This document shows positions 20,797-32,559 of a DNA stretch of 64,000 bases, piece after piece. The number at the start of each line of letters is the position of its first letter. Position 1 is the stretch's first letter. The translations under genes and the position numbers were made by a program. The DNA is from Acholoe squamosa (taxonomy: Eukaryota; Annelida; Polychaeta; Phyllodocida; Polynoidae). The notes beneath the pieces are model-generated. The model was given only the letters and a program-made list of their open reading frames with translations. It was not told the DNA's origin and ran no database searches. The stretch lies in assembly GCA_949317995.1 (NCBI GenBank), contig OX439036.1, forward strand, positions 5,263,207-5,327,206, written 5' to 3'.

Positions 20797-20895
20797 TTCA
20801 TGCAGCCCTGGCAAGCCATTTGCCAGTGCTGCATTCATGCATCATGATGACCTATTGGAATGATGCATTCATGCATCAGCCACCTTTAAAGATTT
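20797..20895. mobile_element. Cloverleaf piggyBac-like MITE, copy 8 (right half)
   Basis: Begins inside the arm (TTCATGCAGCCCTGG / CCAGTGCTGCATTCATG) and runs through GATGCATTCATGCATCAGCC to CACCTTTAAAG. The left half is missing beyond the LINE tail. Confidence 0.7.
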
Positions 20896-21741
20896 GCAGA
20901 CAGTGTCTGGTATCACCATGGTCTGTTTTGTCTCACATTATGATGATCTATGATGACCCCTATACTCCATAGTCCGCTTTGTATCTGGTTATTGTCATTG
21001 TAAAATGGGAAATTGAAAATGATTGCTCAAATGAAATTTGGCCTACACCTTTGCCCTCGATCTTGAATATCTGTCGTAAGTGTCTCGCCCCATATACCAT
21101 CCCACTGCCACTTCTGTACCTGCCTATGGTTAGAAAGGTCTTGTCGAAATAGGGGACAAATTTTCTTTTCTGTCTTGCCTTTTTAATGATGCCAAAAGGT
21201 AGTCAGGAAGAAAGGCATGAGAAAGTTGCAATCTGGGTGATTGTCGGCAAATTAGTCTATTTTCTATAAAGCTGGGTGGCTCTTGTCTTTAATCAGGTAC
21301 GTGCAAGTCGAAGTTGAAGGTTACGGTTCAAGCAAAATGAACCTGAGATTTTTAGGATGTAGGGGAACATGCAACAATCACGTCACTGCTTAGGGGGTGG
21401 GAGGGGGGTCTTTGGGTTCGGGTGAAAACCTTCTATGTTCTATACAAACACAGTTACAAGGCGGTGGGTAGGTCCTAAAAAATGAAAAAAAAAACAGTGA
21501 CATAATTGTTGAATGTTCACTAGTACACCTTATAACATTTCAGCAAGAACCTTCAGGTGCCTTTTTTGCAAGTCTGTTCTATAGTTGATTTACTCCTTGT
21601 CACTGCCCACTATGGTATTAACATTGCTTTCTATTTCCCTAGCCCCGCGACTCTTACTGCCATGCTCAATTTCCCTAACGCATGCTCTCACCAACCCATG
21701 TTCTCACTACCCAATAAAGAGGAAGTCTGTTCTGCTTAAAA
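20896..21741. other. Unassigned sequence, no gene seen
   Basis: No recognised repeat. A G-rich run lies near 21390-21410. Confidence 0.4.
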
Positions 21742-21905
21742 CTACACTGTCAGCCTAGCGCATCAGTTTTACAGTGGATTGCTTATTATTCTGGTCAACA
21801 GGGGGAGTTGCTGTTAGTAAAAATCTGATGACTCTACAGTAGCTTACCCTGTACCGCGTACAGGGCAAGCTACTGCCTATTTGCAATGGGGACTGGGAGT
21901 GTACT
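21742..21905. mobile_element. MITE with TACACTGTCAG ends, copy carrying a hairpin
   Basis: Begins CTACACTGTCAGCCTAGC and ends GGGGACTGGGAGTGTACT; copies lie at 23109-23256, 37640-37745 and (end only) 58723-58765. A hairpin at about 21839-21877 (CAGTAGCTTACCCTGTA / TACAGGGCAAGCTACTG) is present only in this copy. Confidence 0.65.
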
Positions 21906-22099
21906 CAGCATAGGTATTTGCTTAGGACCATTCGGTAATTCATGTCTCTTTCGTCATTTTGTAGAATAGGAAAATGTAGCATTTATGTTGTCTTTACACA
22001 TGGCTTTTGAAAATGTTATAGACAAAAACTTCATGACCTGAGTATGTTTATGCCCAGTTTTTGAAACCAAGCTGTAAAGTACCATAATTTCCTGTTCAG

Positions 22100-22192
22100 G
22101 TTCCCCGGTGCTTCTTGCGGTCAATGTAGTTGTACTCGGCCCTTTGAGACCGACGCTTATTTGAGACCCTGGTGCTAAAATAGGCCGATACC
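22100..22192. repeat. GCTTATTTGAGACC repeat, copy
   Basis: Contains CCCCGGTGCTTCTTGC and GACGCTTATTTGAGACCC, tandemly arranged words shared with 45.3 and 58.9 kb. Confidence 0.5.
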
Positions 22193-22585
22193 CAAAACAC
22201 TGCTTGGTTTATTCAAACTAATCCCACATACAAATAAAACTGTATATCTGGACCAGCTCCCTGGATTGCTATGTGCATGCCCACATATTTGACTTCCACC
22301 TCTGATCTCGTACGAGACGTGTCCCTTGCATGTGATACAGTATGGCACCTCTCTTAACATGTGAAAATTTCATATTGCAGCTGCGATGGCTGACCGTACT
22401 GTATACTTATACCACAGTTATCCCATTTCAGAACGATTTTGGGTGCCCAAACTGGATAATCTGAGTGCTTTTATCACAGGATAGAGGCACTGAGAGTTGA
22501 CACTTTAATATTGACAGTGTTCTTTTTCTATACTATTCTTATGTGACAACACCTTTGATAGTGTTTCATACAGAAAGGTTCAGCA

Positions 22586-22656
22586 TGGGTGGGACGAGAA
22601 CCAGGGATCTTGTGATCCAAAGTGCTTCACGCTATCCATTAGGCCAAGGAGGTGGA
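22586..22656 (-). tRNA. tRNA-derived sequence (tRNA-Arg-like), probably a SINE head or pseudogene
   Basis: On the minus strand: A-box-like TTGGCCTAATGGATAGCG, the loop region CTTTGGATCA (anticodon position TTG), and a degenerate B box TGGTTCTCGTCCC. Similar wording is seen in tRNA-Arg (GGCCTAATGGATAAGG). The acceptor ends do not pair well, so it is not a functional tRNA by eye. Confidence 0.5.
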
Positions 22657-23005
22657 CAATGGTGCTGGGTTAGATGAGTCTTATGTCTGGGACCCTATGG
22701 ATACCATACATAACTTTGTGTGTCAGTGAATACAGAATGCATTCTGATGCATTCTAATACATCCTACAGGTGCAGGCCGGGGTATAAATGCAATATGTAA
22801 TGATTATGCTTGCACGTGGGCCTTTAAGGTACTTGATAAAGACACTTGGCTCTGCCTCATGCCTCTATCAGTACCTATAAGGCACTAGTGCAGGCATAAT
22901 CAGCATATTCTAAGTCTAATGTTACCACTAACCCTATGGTATACTTTTTCATTTTCTGTAAACAAGCAGAAAGGGCTCTATTGGTAAATTGAAGAAAAGG
23001 CGACT

Positions 23006-23046
23006 GCGCATGCGCGACTCCACCTCTCTCGTAGGTTTCCGGAAAC
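23006..23046. promoter_or_regulatory. NRF1 palindrome plus TTTCCGGAAA palindrome
   Basis: GCGCATGCGC at 23006-23015 is a perfect NRF1 half-site palindrome. GTTTCCGGAAAC at 23035-23046 is a palindrome fitting ETS (CCGGAA) and STAT (TTC...GAA) sites. NRF1 plus ETS is a common CpG-promoter pair. No first exon could be identified downstream on either strand. Confidence 0.35.
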
Positions 23047-23108
23047 GCTTAGGTTTCAGAGGGATAATCATACATATGACTGCAGTGCCATTATGTCTAA
23101 TGTTACCA

Positions 23109-23256
23109 CTGACCCTACAGTGTCAGACTGGAGCTTTTTACAGTAGATTGCTTCTATTTTTTGGAAAACAGTAGTAGTTGCTGTCATTACAAATCAAATG
23201 CCCTGAACCCACTACAGTGGTCTTTATAGCCCATTTACAACTGGGGCTGAGAGTGT
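23109..23256. mobile_element. MITE with TACACTGTCAG ends (copy 2)
   Basis: CTACAGTGTCAGACTGGAGC at left and GGGGCTGAGAGTGTAGG at right are inverted. The body TACAGTAGATTGCTTC and TTTTGGAAAACAGT matches 37640-37745. Confidence 0.65.
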
Positions 23257-23596
23257 AGGGTAGCAGCAGCAGGAACAGCACAGCTGGCCATCCTTCCCCT
23301 TCTAACCAGTCTGCAGGAAATTCAATTGGTGGCGGCGTCCCATTCAGGCTGTACTCGGAGCTTGTCAGACAAGCCCCGCACGCCTCCCCCCAGCCGCAGT
23401 CAACATGCTCTATATGCATTTACATGGGATTGGCTACTCCCCAAATTACATTATTACTGTGGATGGGCAAACAGAGGGGTAGGGGGAGGATGGGTTCCCT
23501 AGGGAGGAGTTAGCTCTGGGCCCCTGGGTCTAACAGATAGGAGAAGGCTGGGGGACGTCCATCATGCAAACCAAATCAGCTGCTGCCCGCTCGCTC

Positions 23597-23960
23597 GAAC
23601 CTGTGTCGCCATACCAATGTTAACATGTAGAGCTATAATCTGTTACTACACTTTTTGCATCTGTGTTTCCATAGCGATGTTAACATGTAGCGCTAAAGAC
23701 TGTTAATGAGCTATTGGAACCTGTATTTCCATAGCGATGTTAACATGTAGTGCTAAAGATTATTACTGAACTGTTGGAACCTGTGTTTCTGCCGCGATGT
23801 TGACATGTAGCGCTAGATTTTGTCATTATGTAGCAATACAGGTGTCCTGGAGCTACTGGCGCTGTTTCTCCACAATGTTAACTTGTGTGGCCATAGTTTG
23901 ATACTAAATATATAGAGCTATACATTGTTATTGACGTATTGGAACCTGTCTGAAACAGGT
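23597..23960. repeat. 60-bp tandem repeat
   Basis: Units start GAACCTGTG at 23597, 23657 (GCATCTGTG), 23717 and 23777, an exact 60-bp period. Each contains CGATGTTAACATGTAG. Beyond 23837 the array decays, and ends with a short hairpin (GGAACCTGTC / GACAGGTTCC) near 23940-23966. Confidence 0.85.
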
Positions 23961-23966
23961 GGACAG

Positions 23967-24982
23967 GTTCCAATAGTTCAGTAACAAAGCATTTCATTAG
24001 GGTATCCGGAGCACTTCTGAAAAATGATACCCTTGCCAACTATTATGCACTTACATATAGGCCCGATATTCACATTTGATAAACCAATCGTAGAAAGTGG
24101 ACAGACTAACTACAGGCTAACCTGAATAAAAATACCTCAATGTTATATAACATTCTTTGTTGATTGGATCTATAATGATTTGGACATTATACCATGGCCA
24201 GCTGGTGGGGCCCTGTATTGATTTTTCTGTGCAAACTTGTCTGGCGACCTTTGACACCTGCCTCTATCATTGTCACTCCAAAATAATCCTGTTCATCTAT
24301 ATTAGGGCTACTTGTGGCAATTTTTGTTTATTTTAGCACCTTATTATTTTTCAAATGATCCTCAACCTTAAAAGTGCACTTTTTAAGCACTTATTTTACA
24401 TTGGAAATTATTTTTATATGTGAAAATAGAATAAAGGATGGTTAGGCCTAAAGAGAGTACATATGTTTAAGAAAAGGAATCTTGTTAAAATGTTGATTTG
24501 CAGGTGAATGATAGCCATTCTCCCAACGATCAGGTTCAAGAAGAAGGCATGAAAAGAACTGGGGGAAGGTAAAATCAACGTCTACGTTAAAGTTTATCAA
24601 TGAATTTGCCCATGAAAGTGTATGAATTAAGCCTAAATCTTTTTGTATAGGATACTTCCATCCAATATCATCTTTAATCAAGTTAGTAGAGATCTCAACA
24701 CTGTCTCTATCCAGAACGGAAAGCTTCTAGAAAAGTGGTGTTTACTATAGCATCAGATAGGAGTCGGCGAATCAGCCTGACCCTCCGGCCGACATATACT
24801 TATATACTGCTATCCCACTATGTACAGCATTTGTTGATGAACCATTCAATGACAGGAATTTTTAGATATTAGAGGAGGGGTGAGGGGAGAAACTGCTTGT
24901 GTCTGTGACATAATGAGACTCCTATGAAATTCCCATTGTGTTTTAATTTATTTCATCTGAATAACAACTGCCTATAGACTTA
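23967..24982. other. Unassigned sequence, no gene seen
   Basis: No exon or complete element. A lone left end of the CCTGCCTCTAG foldback repeat occurs near 24252. Confidence 0.4.
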
Positions 24983-25205
24983 ACACTAAAAGGCCAATCG
25001 CCACACCCCTAGTGGTGTAACATCAATACTGCTGGTCACGTGACATATTTACATGCTAAATTCAGTGAATTTAAGCATCTAAAAAGCAATTTAACATGAA
25101 ATAAATACAGAACTCAACTCCCGGACATACATTGGGATCCATCCACCCCTCGGGGATCAACCCGTATGTATGCCATGGTTGTTAAGTTCTGTGTATTTAT
25201 TCATG
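24983..25205 (+). mobile_element. Element with conserved body and terminal hairpin (copy 1)
   Basis: Begins with CCACACCCCTAGTGG, shared with 38.1 kb in the opposite orientation, and ends with a hairpin at about 25103-25201. The outer arms are AATAAATACAGAACT and AGTTCTGTGTATTTATT; the inner arms are around GGATCC..CCCCTCGGGGATC. The two share AAATAAATA-GAACTC at the hairpin base. Confidence 0.55.
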
Positions 25206-25410
25206 GTCTTAACCAAAGGCTGTGTAATACAGCTGACAGCAGGCTATTTCATGCATCTAGTTTGGCAGATGCATATGCAATGTTACACAATGCATACAAT
25301 ACTGTTTTAGCTATCAGGCTTGAAAAAGCGCCGGTCTGGAATAAGTGCCAAGGACACAGACTGCTGGAAATCAATGAGTGCCTAGTGCACAGAGTGAACA
25401 GGTTATTTGT
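25206..25410. other. Unassigned sequence, no gene seen
   Basis: An 82-codon open frame covers it (25166-25414) but starts within the hairpin element and has no family resemblance. Confidence 0.35.
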
Positions 25411-26503
25411 TTGATTTGGAAAAGATAATTCTCTACATAGTCAAAGAGGAAAAGGGTTTCTATTTTGATAATCGTGTAAAAATGGGGACCATTTATAACC
25501 GTCACAAAGATCATGAAGATATTTTCAACCATCATTTTAAAATCTCAAAAGCTAGAGATCATTTCATTTCTATTGTGGTTTTGAGGATAATGTCATAGTT
25601 TCACGACCATATTTGAAGATCATATGACGATATACAGTCTTGCTAATGGGTAGGTTTACTTTTTGGTCTAGACCTAAAAGTAAGTGGTATTTATTTTCTA
25701 AAACATAATAAATCTTTCAAAAAAGGGCACTAAATGGTTGTAGGGCACTTATTGTTGCAAGTTATAAGGAAAAATTTAGATTTCCAAACATTTTTGTACC
25801 CTTTTATCACTTGAGGTTATGATCTAATCATCATAAAAATTAACAATGATCGTGAAATAATAAATGTAACAATAAAAATGTCATGGACATTATTCTTTTT
25901 TTTTCAACAATTATTGAACGATTACCTGATGATTATTTCAAACCTCCAAGATTAGGCATTTCTAAAAGAAAAATCATGAGATCGTGTTTCAAGCTCCTTT
26001 TGAGAAAATCACACGATTTTCCTATTAGAAATGCCTTGTTGTGGAGATAGTCCTCAGATCAAAAATAATCATCAAATAATCGTTGAAAAAGAGAAAAATG
26101 TCCCTGACACCTTTCATTATTCAATTAATTAGTTCATGATGAATGCCGGTTTTTAAATCATTATCTTTTTGATAATTTCTGATATAAAAAAATAGGTACC
26201 CTATAATCCTTTAGTGTCCTTTATTAAAAGATTTATTGGTCTACACCAAAAGGTAACCCCATCGATCAGCAAGACTGTATAGTCGTCATATAATTGTCAA
26301 ATCTGGCCCAGGAAATTTAACATTATCCTCAAAAACACAATAGAAATGAAATAATCTCTGACTTTTGAGACTCTCATGATGATTATTGAGACTCTCATCA
26401 TAATCTTTGTGACGATTATAAATGGTCCCCATTCTTAGACAAATATAAAAAAAGAAACACTTTTTCTCTATGACTATGTAAAGAATTGCCTTTTCCAAAA
26501 CAG
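25411..26503. mobile_element. 1.1-kb imperfect palindrome (foldback element)
   Basis: The arms are about 500 bp and run to a centre near 25990. Matching landmarks are TTTGGAAAAGATAATTC / GAATTGCCTTTTCCAAAA at the outside, ATGGGGACCATTTATAA and its inverse near 25483 and 26426, ACAGTCTTGCTRAT, and AGGCATTTCTAA / TTAGAAATGCCT near the centre. The arms have diverged by substitutions and indels. Short open frames in the two arms encode related peptides (MGTIYNRHKD), a consequence of the symmetry rather than proof of coding. Confidence 0.85.
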
Positions 26504-27762
26504 TAAAAGGCCCCTGAAGTGATAAATCTTGAGACACATTGAAATGTGAATTTGAAACATCTTCTGGGATTTAACTGAATGTCATCATTTGCCTTCATTG
26601 CAAGTGCATGTAGCAAGGATGAGCACCAAGCGCTGATGACCGAAGAGAACGGAAATTGGCCCGGAAGTGCGTCCGCTCTAGTGCAGACACAAACCAGCGT
26701 ACCTTTTGTAGCACCATGCACTTATGTGTGTATGTGAGTGTGTGTCTGTGTGTGTGTTTGGAGCCTAGATGAGTGGAAATAGGGCAATGTAGTTATTATA
26801 GTCTGTTTTTGTCTTCTTAGCATCTGGCACAGAAGCGATCATAAAACAGTAAGCAGGATATTTGAACTACTTAAAATTGACTCCAGGCTTAGTTTCAACG
26901 CACAACTTGATGATTTAAATATTAGATTGACTTGGAAATGCTAATATCACTACCTACACACCTTAGGTGAGTTTCTGCCTTTCATCAGGTAAAACAATTT
27001 GGTATCTCCGTCTTTGCCTGTTTTAGCACAGGATCTCAAATTAACGCGGGTGTTGTTTTAGCCACAAGTTAGAAGTAGGTTTTGAGATCTAACTTTCCAC
27101 TTTTATGGTTTGAATAAGTGCAGCTCTCATTAGTGCAGGGGGAATCCTACTTTTTAATATAACACTACAGGCATGCTAAAATTGGCCACTGTGGTACACA
27201 CACCTGTCATAAGAGGCTATTCCACTGCCATTGGTCAGCAGAAAATTTGCTTAACAGATTTCTTTTATACTTTTGTCTTATCAGAAATAATTGGATAAGG
27301 AAAGATTTGACCGACCGATAGCAGTTAAGCACTTGCTACAGGGTGCTATTGTGGACATCTCATGCAGTTACTTTCTTGAATTGAAAGACACAGACATGAT
27401 CTCATGTACAGCAATATGCTCTAGATAGCTGTTACTAACTGAAAACAGAAACCCACCACCCTCAGTTTGCCCTGCCCCCCCCCCAAAAAAAAAAAAGAAA
27501 AGAAGGATCAAAGGAAAGAAAAACGAAATGTAGGCTTAGTCAAAGGGAAAATAGATACTCAATTGGAAAAGAAACTATAACCTCCCCAAATAACTGCACA
27601 GTCCCTTTCGCCCACAGCTCACAAACATAGTGTAGTTCATCCATTAAGGAAGAGAACACGGTGCTCCCCCTGTTGGCATAGACAGTACCTACCCCTGCTG
27701 TCACACGACAATTTAGACCAACCCCCCCACCCCTCACTGCCTTTTTCCCACCAATAACAGCT
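26504..27762. other. Unassigned sequence with a TG-rich tract
   Basis: A TG-rich microsatellite at about 26727-26760 and an A-rich run at 27484-27500 were seen. No gene or element recognised. Confidence 0.4.
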
Positions 27763-28127
27763 GGAGGGTGTTGCTCCTATTGTAAAAAGAGCTGTGAGTA
27801 TGTGCCCTCTTTTCTAAACAAGTCGTGCACTGCTTCACCTAAGTACTTGCACTCACCACATTAGTCTGAAAAGTCACCTGCCTTGTTTAAAATAGAGAGA
27901 GCTGCACTACCAGGTACCTACTCATGTCACACGCTCTATAGTTTGTTATTCTGACTGACTTCTCCCAACTAGGTACCTACTCAAATCCCCCTTTTTCAGC
28001 ACCGTACTTGAATGACCACTTGTGAGCAACAAAATGGACAAGTTATAGCTACATGAAAAGAAAGGACTGGAAATGAGGGCATTTTTAGCCAGCTCTTCCT
28101 TTTACTATAGGAGCAACACCCTCCAGG
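27763..28127 (+). mobile_element. MITE, GGAGGGTGTTGCTCC-end family (copy 2)
   Basis: About 360 bp with clean inverted ends: CTGGAGGGTGTTGCTCCTAT and ATAGGAGCAACACCCTCCAG. The body is nearly identical to 45450-45816, suggesting recent spread. Confidence 0.85.
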
Positions 28128-28730
28128 CGTTACTCCCTTCTCTCACCTTGTAAGACATTCCACGATCAGTGGATTAGGTGCAAGGCTTTGTACTGCAAGA
28201 CGTCAAGTAGGCACACAATAGATGTCTTTATTAAATGCTTTTCAAAACAGAAATGCCATTAGGGTGAATACCTTAATCAACTTAAAGATTTAAGTTTGGT
28301 GGTAAAGAGAAAAATAAAGGCCTTCTAACCTTCCATGTTCAAACATTGGGCTAAATACTTCACACAGGAGACAAAATTTGTCTGCAGGCTACGTATGAAT
28401 GGCAAAAAAGACAGTCCCTACATATTTCCTTGCCTCCTTAACTCTATAGTGAGAATAATTTGAGCTTCCCTGGCCCTACGCCTATGACTATTGCGCTGTG
28501 ATTGATCCATTACTGGGTAGACTACCTTTACTTAGGTGCAATTCATTAGCGCTCATTGATTGTGTGTTCTTTTTCCTCCCCTCATCCCTCAATGGGTGAC
28601 AGGTACCTGGGCAACAGGCGCAATGGTGATCAGGTAGAGGCGGGACTACTAACTGTGATGTAAGCAGATATGGAGGGACCTTTTTACTGCCAGTTACTAT
28701 ACATTTTACTACTTATTACTAGTACTCACC
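28128..28730. other. Unassigned sequence with one splice-like block
   Basis: The pyrimidine-rich stretch before GGGTGACAG near 28603 and a following 31-nt block ending before GTAGAG would suit a microexon, but the block is too short to judge. No other feature. Confidence 0.3.
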
Positions 28731-29075
28731 CCTATCAGTTACTGCTCATTCTACCTCCCGTCAGTTACTGCTTTCTCTATCTCCTATCAGTTACTGCTCA
28801 TTCTACCTCCCGTCAGTTACTGCTTTCTCTATCTCCTATCAGTTACTGCTCATTCTACCTCCCGTCAGTTACTGCTTTCTCTACCTCCTGTCAGTTACTG
28901 CTCATTCTACCTCCTGTCAGTTACTGCTTTCTCTATCTCCTGTCAGTTACTGCTCATTCTACCTCCTGTCAGTTACTGCTTTCTCTACCTCCTGTCAGTT
29001 ACTGCTCATTCTACCTCCTGTCAGTTACTGCTTTCTCTATCTCCTGTCAGTTACTACTCATTCTACCTCCTGTCT
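28731..29075. repeat. 25-bp repeat organised as a 50-bp higher-order array
   Basis: Two alternating 25-26-bp forms, CAGTTACTGCTCATTCTACC and CAGTTACTGCTTTCTCTAYC, each followed by TCCYGT, repeat about seven times as a pair. The open frame across it (192 codons) is the product of the repeat length. Confidence 0.9.
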
Positions 29076-30620
29076 CCTTACCAAAGTACTCATTATTTCC
29101 CATAGACTGCATTAGATTGCATTTTTCAGATTCTAGCGAAAATTGCTTTCTGAAGCAATCTCGGTATTGTATCAGGACAAACTCATATTTTGGCTTAATC
29201 CATCAAATGACATATGGATGTGTGTTAAAGAAGGGATCATCCACATAGAATATTGGGGAAGTAGTCTCCTCATTCTAAATCCTTGTAGGTGGTGAGCTCT
29301 AGATACATGCTTCCCACTCAGTCCTGTTTTATAGCAGCACCAGAGCTACACCCAAAGGAAACCATTAGCGGGTAAATCAGCAGGTGCGACAAACACTAGA
29401 TAATGCAGAGCACCATTATAGTGTTTAATGAGGAGCATCGATTCCTGGTATCGGCCATGTAAGGACTTCTAGGAAAATTTCAAATTGCCTACAACTATAA
29501 ACTGTCGATTGGTTTTGCAATGGAAAAATAAACAATGTTCTTGGAAAAAATGATGCTGTAATGCAGGATGGAAATATTAGATAATCTCAGTCTCTGAGTT
29601 CTGCCAATTTGCTAAAGGACTCTATAAACGTTGAGACACAAGAACATTTATTTGTATAATTTGGCACATACATGGTTGAACTATGTGCACTATACACCAT
29701 TATGATCCTATTCCATCTCTCTATCAAAGTTAATCTTACATTTAAGGATTTGGTTGCTATGGAAACTAAATCGAACAATAAGATTATTTTTTTATTTCTT
29801 TTCCTTAGAACGGCTTTATGGGATAGATAATTAACATAATTTTCTGATTTAATGATTGGAGCCTAATCCTGAAGTCATTATCTGGAGGAGTTTTTTTCTG
29901 TTTCTTGATATTCCTATTATTAAAGTCTACAGAGCATTTCAACGTTGCCTAGTTGGTCAACAAATTTAAAAAATGCTTATATTCCCCTATTTTCGCCTAT
30001 TTTTCACATGTTTTGACCAACTAGTGCTTTATATTCATTATTATTACACTGCTGGGAAAATCATAGTTCATTTCTCAACAATGCTGCTTTCTGATTGGCT
30101 GATTGACCATGGATTATCTAGATGAATAATGCTCTCCCAGTGCAGAAGATTAACCTCATATCACCTTTAGACTTCACAATTGATGGCAGATGTGTAATTT
30201 TTCTTGAAATAAGGCACTTGGTCATGGCGATATAAGACCGAAAGCTCTCATTAGATGCATAGAAAGTACTACATAGAAACCTCTACTTTGCCATAACGCA
30301 AATGTTTTACCAGCTAAATTTGACCATCAAGTGTTCGATACTTTCATTGAAGGGCGCTACTTGACCGAAATATTAGTGATAAATGGAAAACCTCTGACCT
30401 CCTTGTGGTTTCCGGTGAAAGGAACGCATTCAGAGCCTTGACTACTTCTTTGATGGTTTTTACTATAATTTCCTCACATGTGGGTGCGTGCGGTGTAGTG
30501 CTATTGAGGTGAACATGCCTTGGTGCACGGATTAAATGGTGGGTGCACACTGCAGTGCATCTTCACTATAGACCATTTCACTGAGAGAAAGGGGCATTTC
30601 TGAAGGATGGCGATGATGAA
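29076..30620. other. Unassigned sequence, no gene seen
   Basis: AT-rich, no recognised repeat, exon or RNA gene on either strand. Confidence 0.4.
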
Positions 30621-30627
30621 ACATGTG

Positions 30628-30695
30628 TGGATCAATACGGTAAAAGGTACACCTGCGTACCCCCTCGCGGGTGTATCTTTTACCGTGTTGATCCA
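30628..30695. repeat. Short hairpin element (copy 1)
   Basis: 26-bp arms (left 30628-30653, TGGATCAATACGGTAAAAGG...) with two mismatches around a loop with TACCCCCTCGCGG. The same arms and loop type occur at 35328-35405. Confidence 0.85.
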
Positions 30696-30699
30696 TGTG

Positions 30700-31132
30700 T
30701 ACTTTTGTGCAGAAATACTTAGATGAGTGCAAATACTCTGCAGTTCGAACATAACATATTAAGAATTGAGCTTAATGGAAAATGCCTGGAAATTTCTAGT
30801 GTGCATTAATTAGGTGTGCATCTATCACTAAAGTAAACATTATTTTCACCGAAACATCAAACTGACGATACACTACCTAGGGGAATTTTCTTCTTTGAGA
30901 AATGGATGGGGAGACGACAAAAGTCAACCTAGTTAATTACCATTCTTGTGTCGGATTGCAATGAGTCAATTTTATCTATCAATTTGTAGAGTATATTTGA
31001 TGGATTGTGACATGTAAACACCGTGTATCAATCACCTACTGGTGGAACCACAGCTTAATGATGCCAATTTATATCAGTCTTTATTGGCCAATATCAATAA
31101 CCCTAGCATAGAGGATATAAGGCATGACATAG
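30700..31132. other. Unassigned sequence, no gene seen
   Basis: No recognised feature. Confidence 0.4.
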
Positions 31133-31343
31133 CTGTAGACTATAATGATCTGTCTCATGTTTGCCCATTGGTCAGCATGATGCACCAAAGAAGTAATGCT
31201 CAGCAGCACTTCATCTGAGCATCATGCTGACCCTCGGGGAGTATTGACCCTCTAGGGTGGGCATGATGCTTGAATGTAGCACTGGCAAGTTACTTGGGAA
31301 TCGTTACTTGATGATCAATGCGTCAGCGGCCTTTGAATGGTTA
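31133..31343. mobile_element. Cloverleaf piggyBac-like MITE, copy 9
   Basis: Interior TGCCCATTGGTCAGCATGAT, GAAGTAATGCTCAGCAGCAC, the central CTGACCCTCGGGGAG / CTCTAGGGTGGG and GCGTCAGCGGCCTTTGAATG. The left terminus is worn. Confidence 0.7.
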
Positions 31344-31551
31344 AAATGTCCATAATCTGGCCCTACGTGCCCTAGGTGAGAATTTAGGGTACCTGTATGA
31401 TGGCTAAACATATTTGTATCATGCCCAAATCACTTTGCCTCTCATCATGTACACTGTACACTGTACATTGGAAGGGATTTCTAAACATGATACAACCTCC
31501 ACATACATGAACACTTCCAGTAGTAGAGATCAACTGTACCAAATACAGTAT

Positions 31552-31680
31552 ATGCGAAAAGTCTCCCCCCCCCCCCACAAACCATGCGGTCCTGAAGATC
31601 GTGATGTTCTGCAGGACCAGACTCATTTTGGTAGGACGGGATTCATCAAGATCATTATTGTCAAGACAGAAATGACGAAT
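31552..31680. repeat. Dispersed hairpin repeat, pair with 47.31 kb
   Basis: CATGCGGTCCTGAAGATC, TTCTGCAGGACCAGACT, ATTTTGGTAGGAC and CATCAAGATCAT recur in order at 47310-47425. The words CGGTCCTGC and GCAGGACCG inside are inverted. A related phrase (ATTCGGTCCCGCAG) occurs at 31815. Confidence 0.6.
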
Positions 31681-31784
31681 AACAATAATTAACTCACTAT
31701 TTCAATCGTTGACCCCTTTTAATCTTGATGAACAGTGGTGCCTTTTTAAAGGCTGTAAAAACCTTAGTACATGCAAGCTGAAAT

Positions 31785-31862
31785 GTAGCCCAAGGTCCCA
31801 AGATCACAGCCAGACATTCGGTCCCGCAGTCTGTTCATTTCTGCAGGCCCGGCAGTAATTTT
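31785..31862. repeat. Related CGGTCCTGC-type fragment
   Basis: AGACATTCGGTCCCGCAGTC and TTCTGCAGGCCCGGCAG echo the hairpin repeat at 31552 and 47310; old or partial copy. Confidence 0.4.
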
Positions 31863-32284
31863 TGACAGCTTATGTGCTATACTCTTCATATTGTTGTTTT
31901 TGGTGGTGGTGGTGGGGGGCGGGTATCTATGGAGGTACAACTTAACCAATAAGAAAATTACTCTATAGTATTAGACTGTTACTTAGACATACAGGATGTT
32001 GCCGTTACGACAACTGAACGACCAAACCCTATACAATTACTTCATTAATTGCTGATCGCTCAGAGCAGTCTTAGGACATCACATATGATCACACACTGTA
32101 GATCTGAAGGTTTCAAGTTGTAGTGCCTGTATACTCCTACTAAGAGTATATCAAGAATTCAATCCATAAAACGACAACATACACAAAACCCACATGAATG
32201 ATTAAGTATGTTGTGGTCATTGTTCTATGCTGTGCACGTCACTCTACAATGACCAATCTATTAACCCTCCCATTACCTATTTAT
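31863..32284. other. Unassigned sequence, no gene seen
   Basis: A short GGT-rich tract near 31900-31920; nothing else recognised. Confidence 0.4.
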
Positions 32285-32535
32285 TAACCCTTTCAGTGTC
32301 AGTAGAGCATCATTGCAGCATGGTCCTTGGACCTCATGATGCATCAATGCACGCCTGGTGGGTAATTTAGTAGGGCTGAATCCAAAGATCTTGCAAACCT
32401 TGAAGTTGATAAACCCTCGAAGGACAGCATGATGCTTCAATGAAATGCTGTATTGGTGCATCATGCCAACCCTGTAGGGCCAAGGCTTCATTCATGCATC
32501 AGCATAAAGAGCATGATGTATTAATGCATCAATTT
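32285..32535. mobile_element. Cloverleaf piggyBac-like MITE, copy 10
   Basis: Starts AACCCTTTCAGTGTCAG; the interior has GGACAGCATGATGC, AATGAAATGCTG, GTGCATCATGCCAACCCTGT and GCATGATGTATTAATGCATC. Moderately diverged. Confidence 0.6.
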
Positions 32536-32559
32536 GCATGATGGAATTTTACTGACATG

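Noticed and set aside
25407-26537. Two related small proteins on opposite strands
   Set aside because: The similarity follows from the 1.1-kb palindrome; neither frame is conserved enough to claim coding.
28670-29248. 192-codon open frame
   Set aside because: Produced by the 25/50-bp tandem repeat, which happens to lack stops in this frame.
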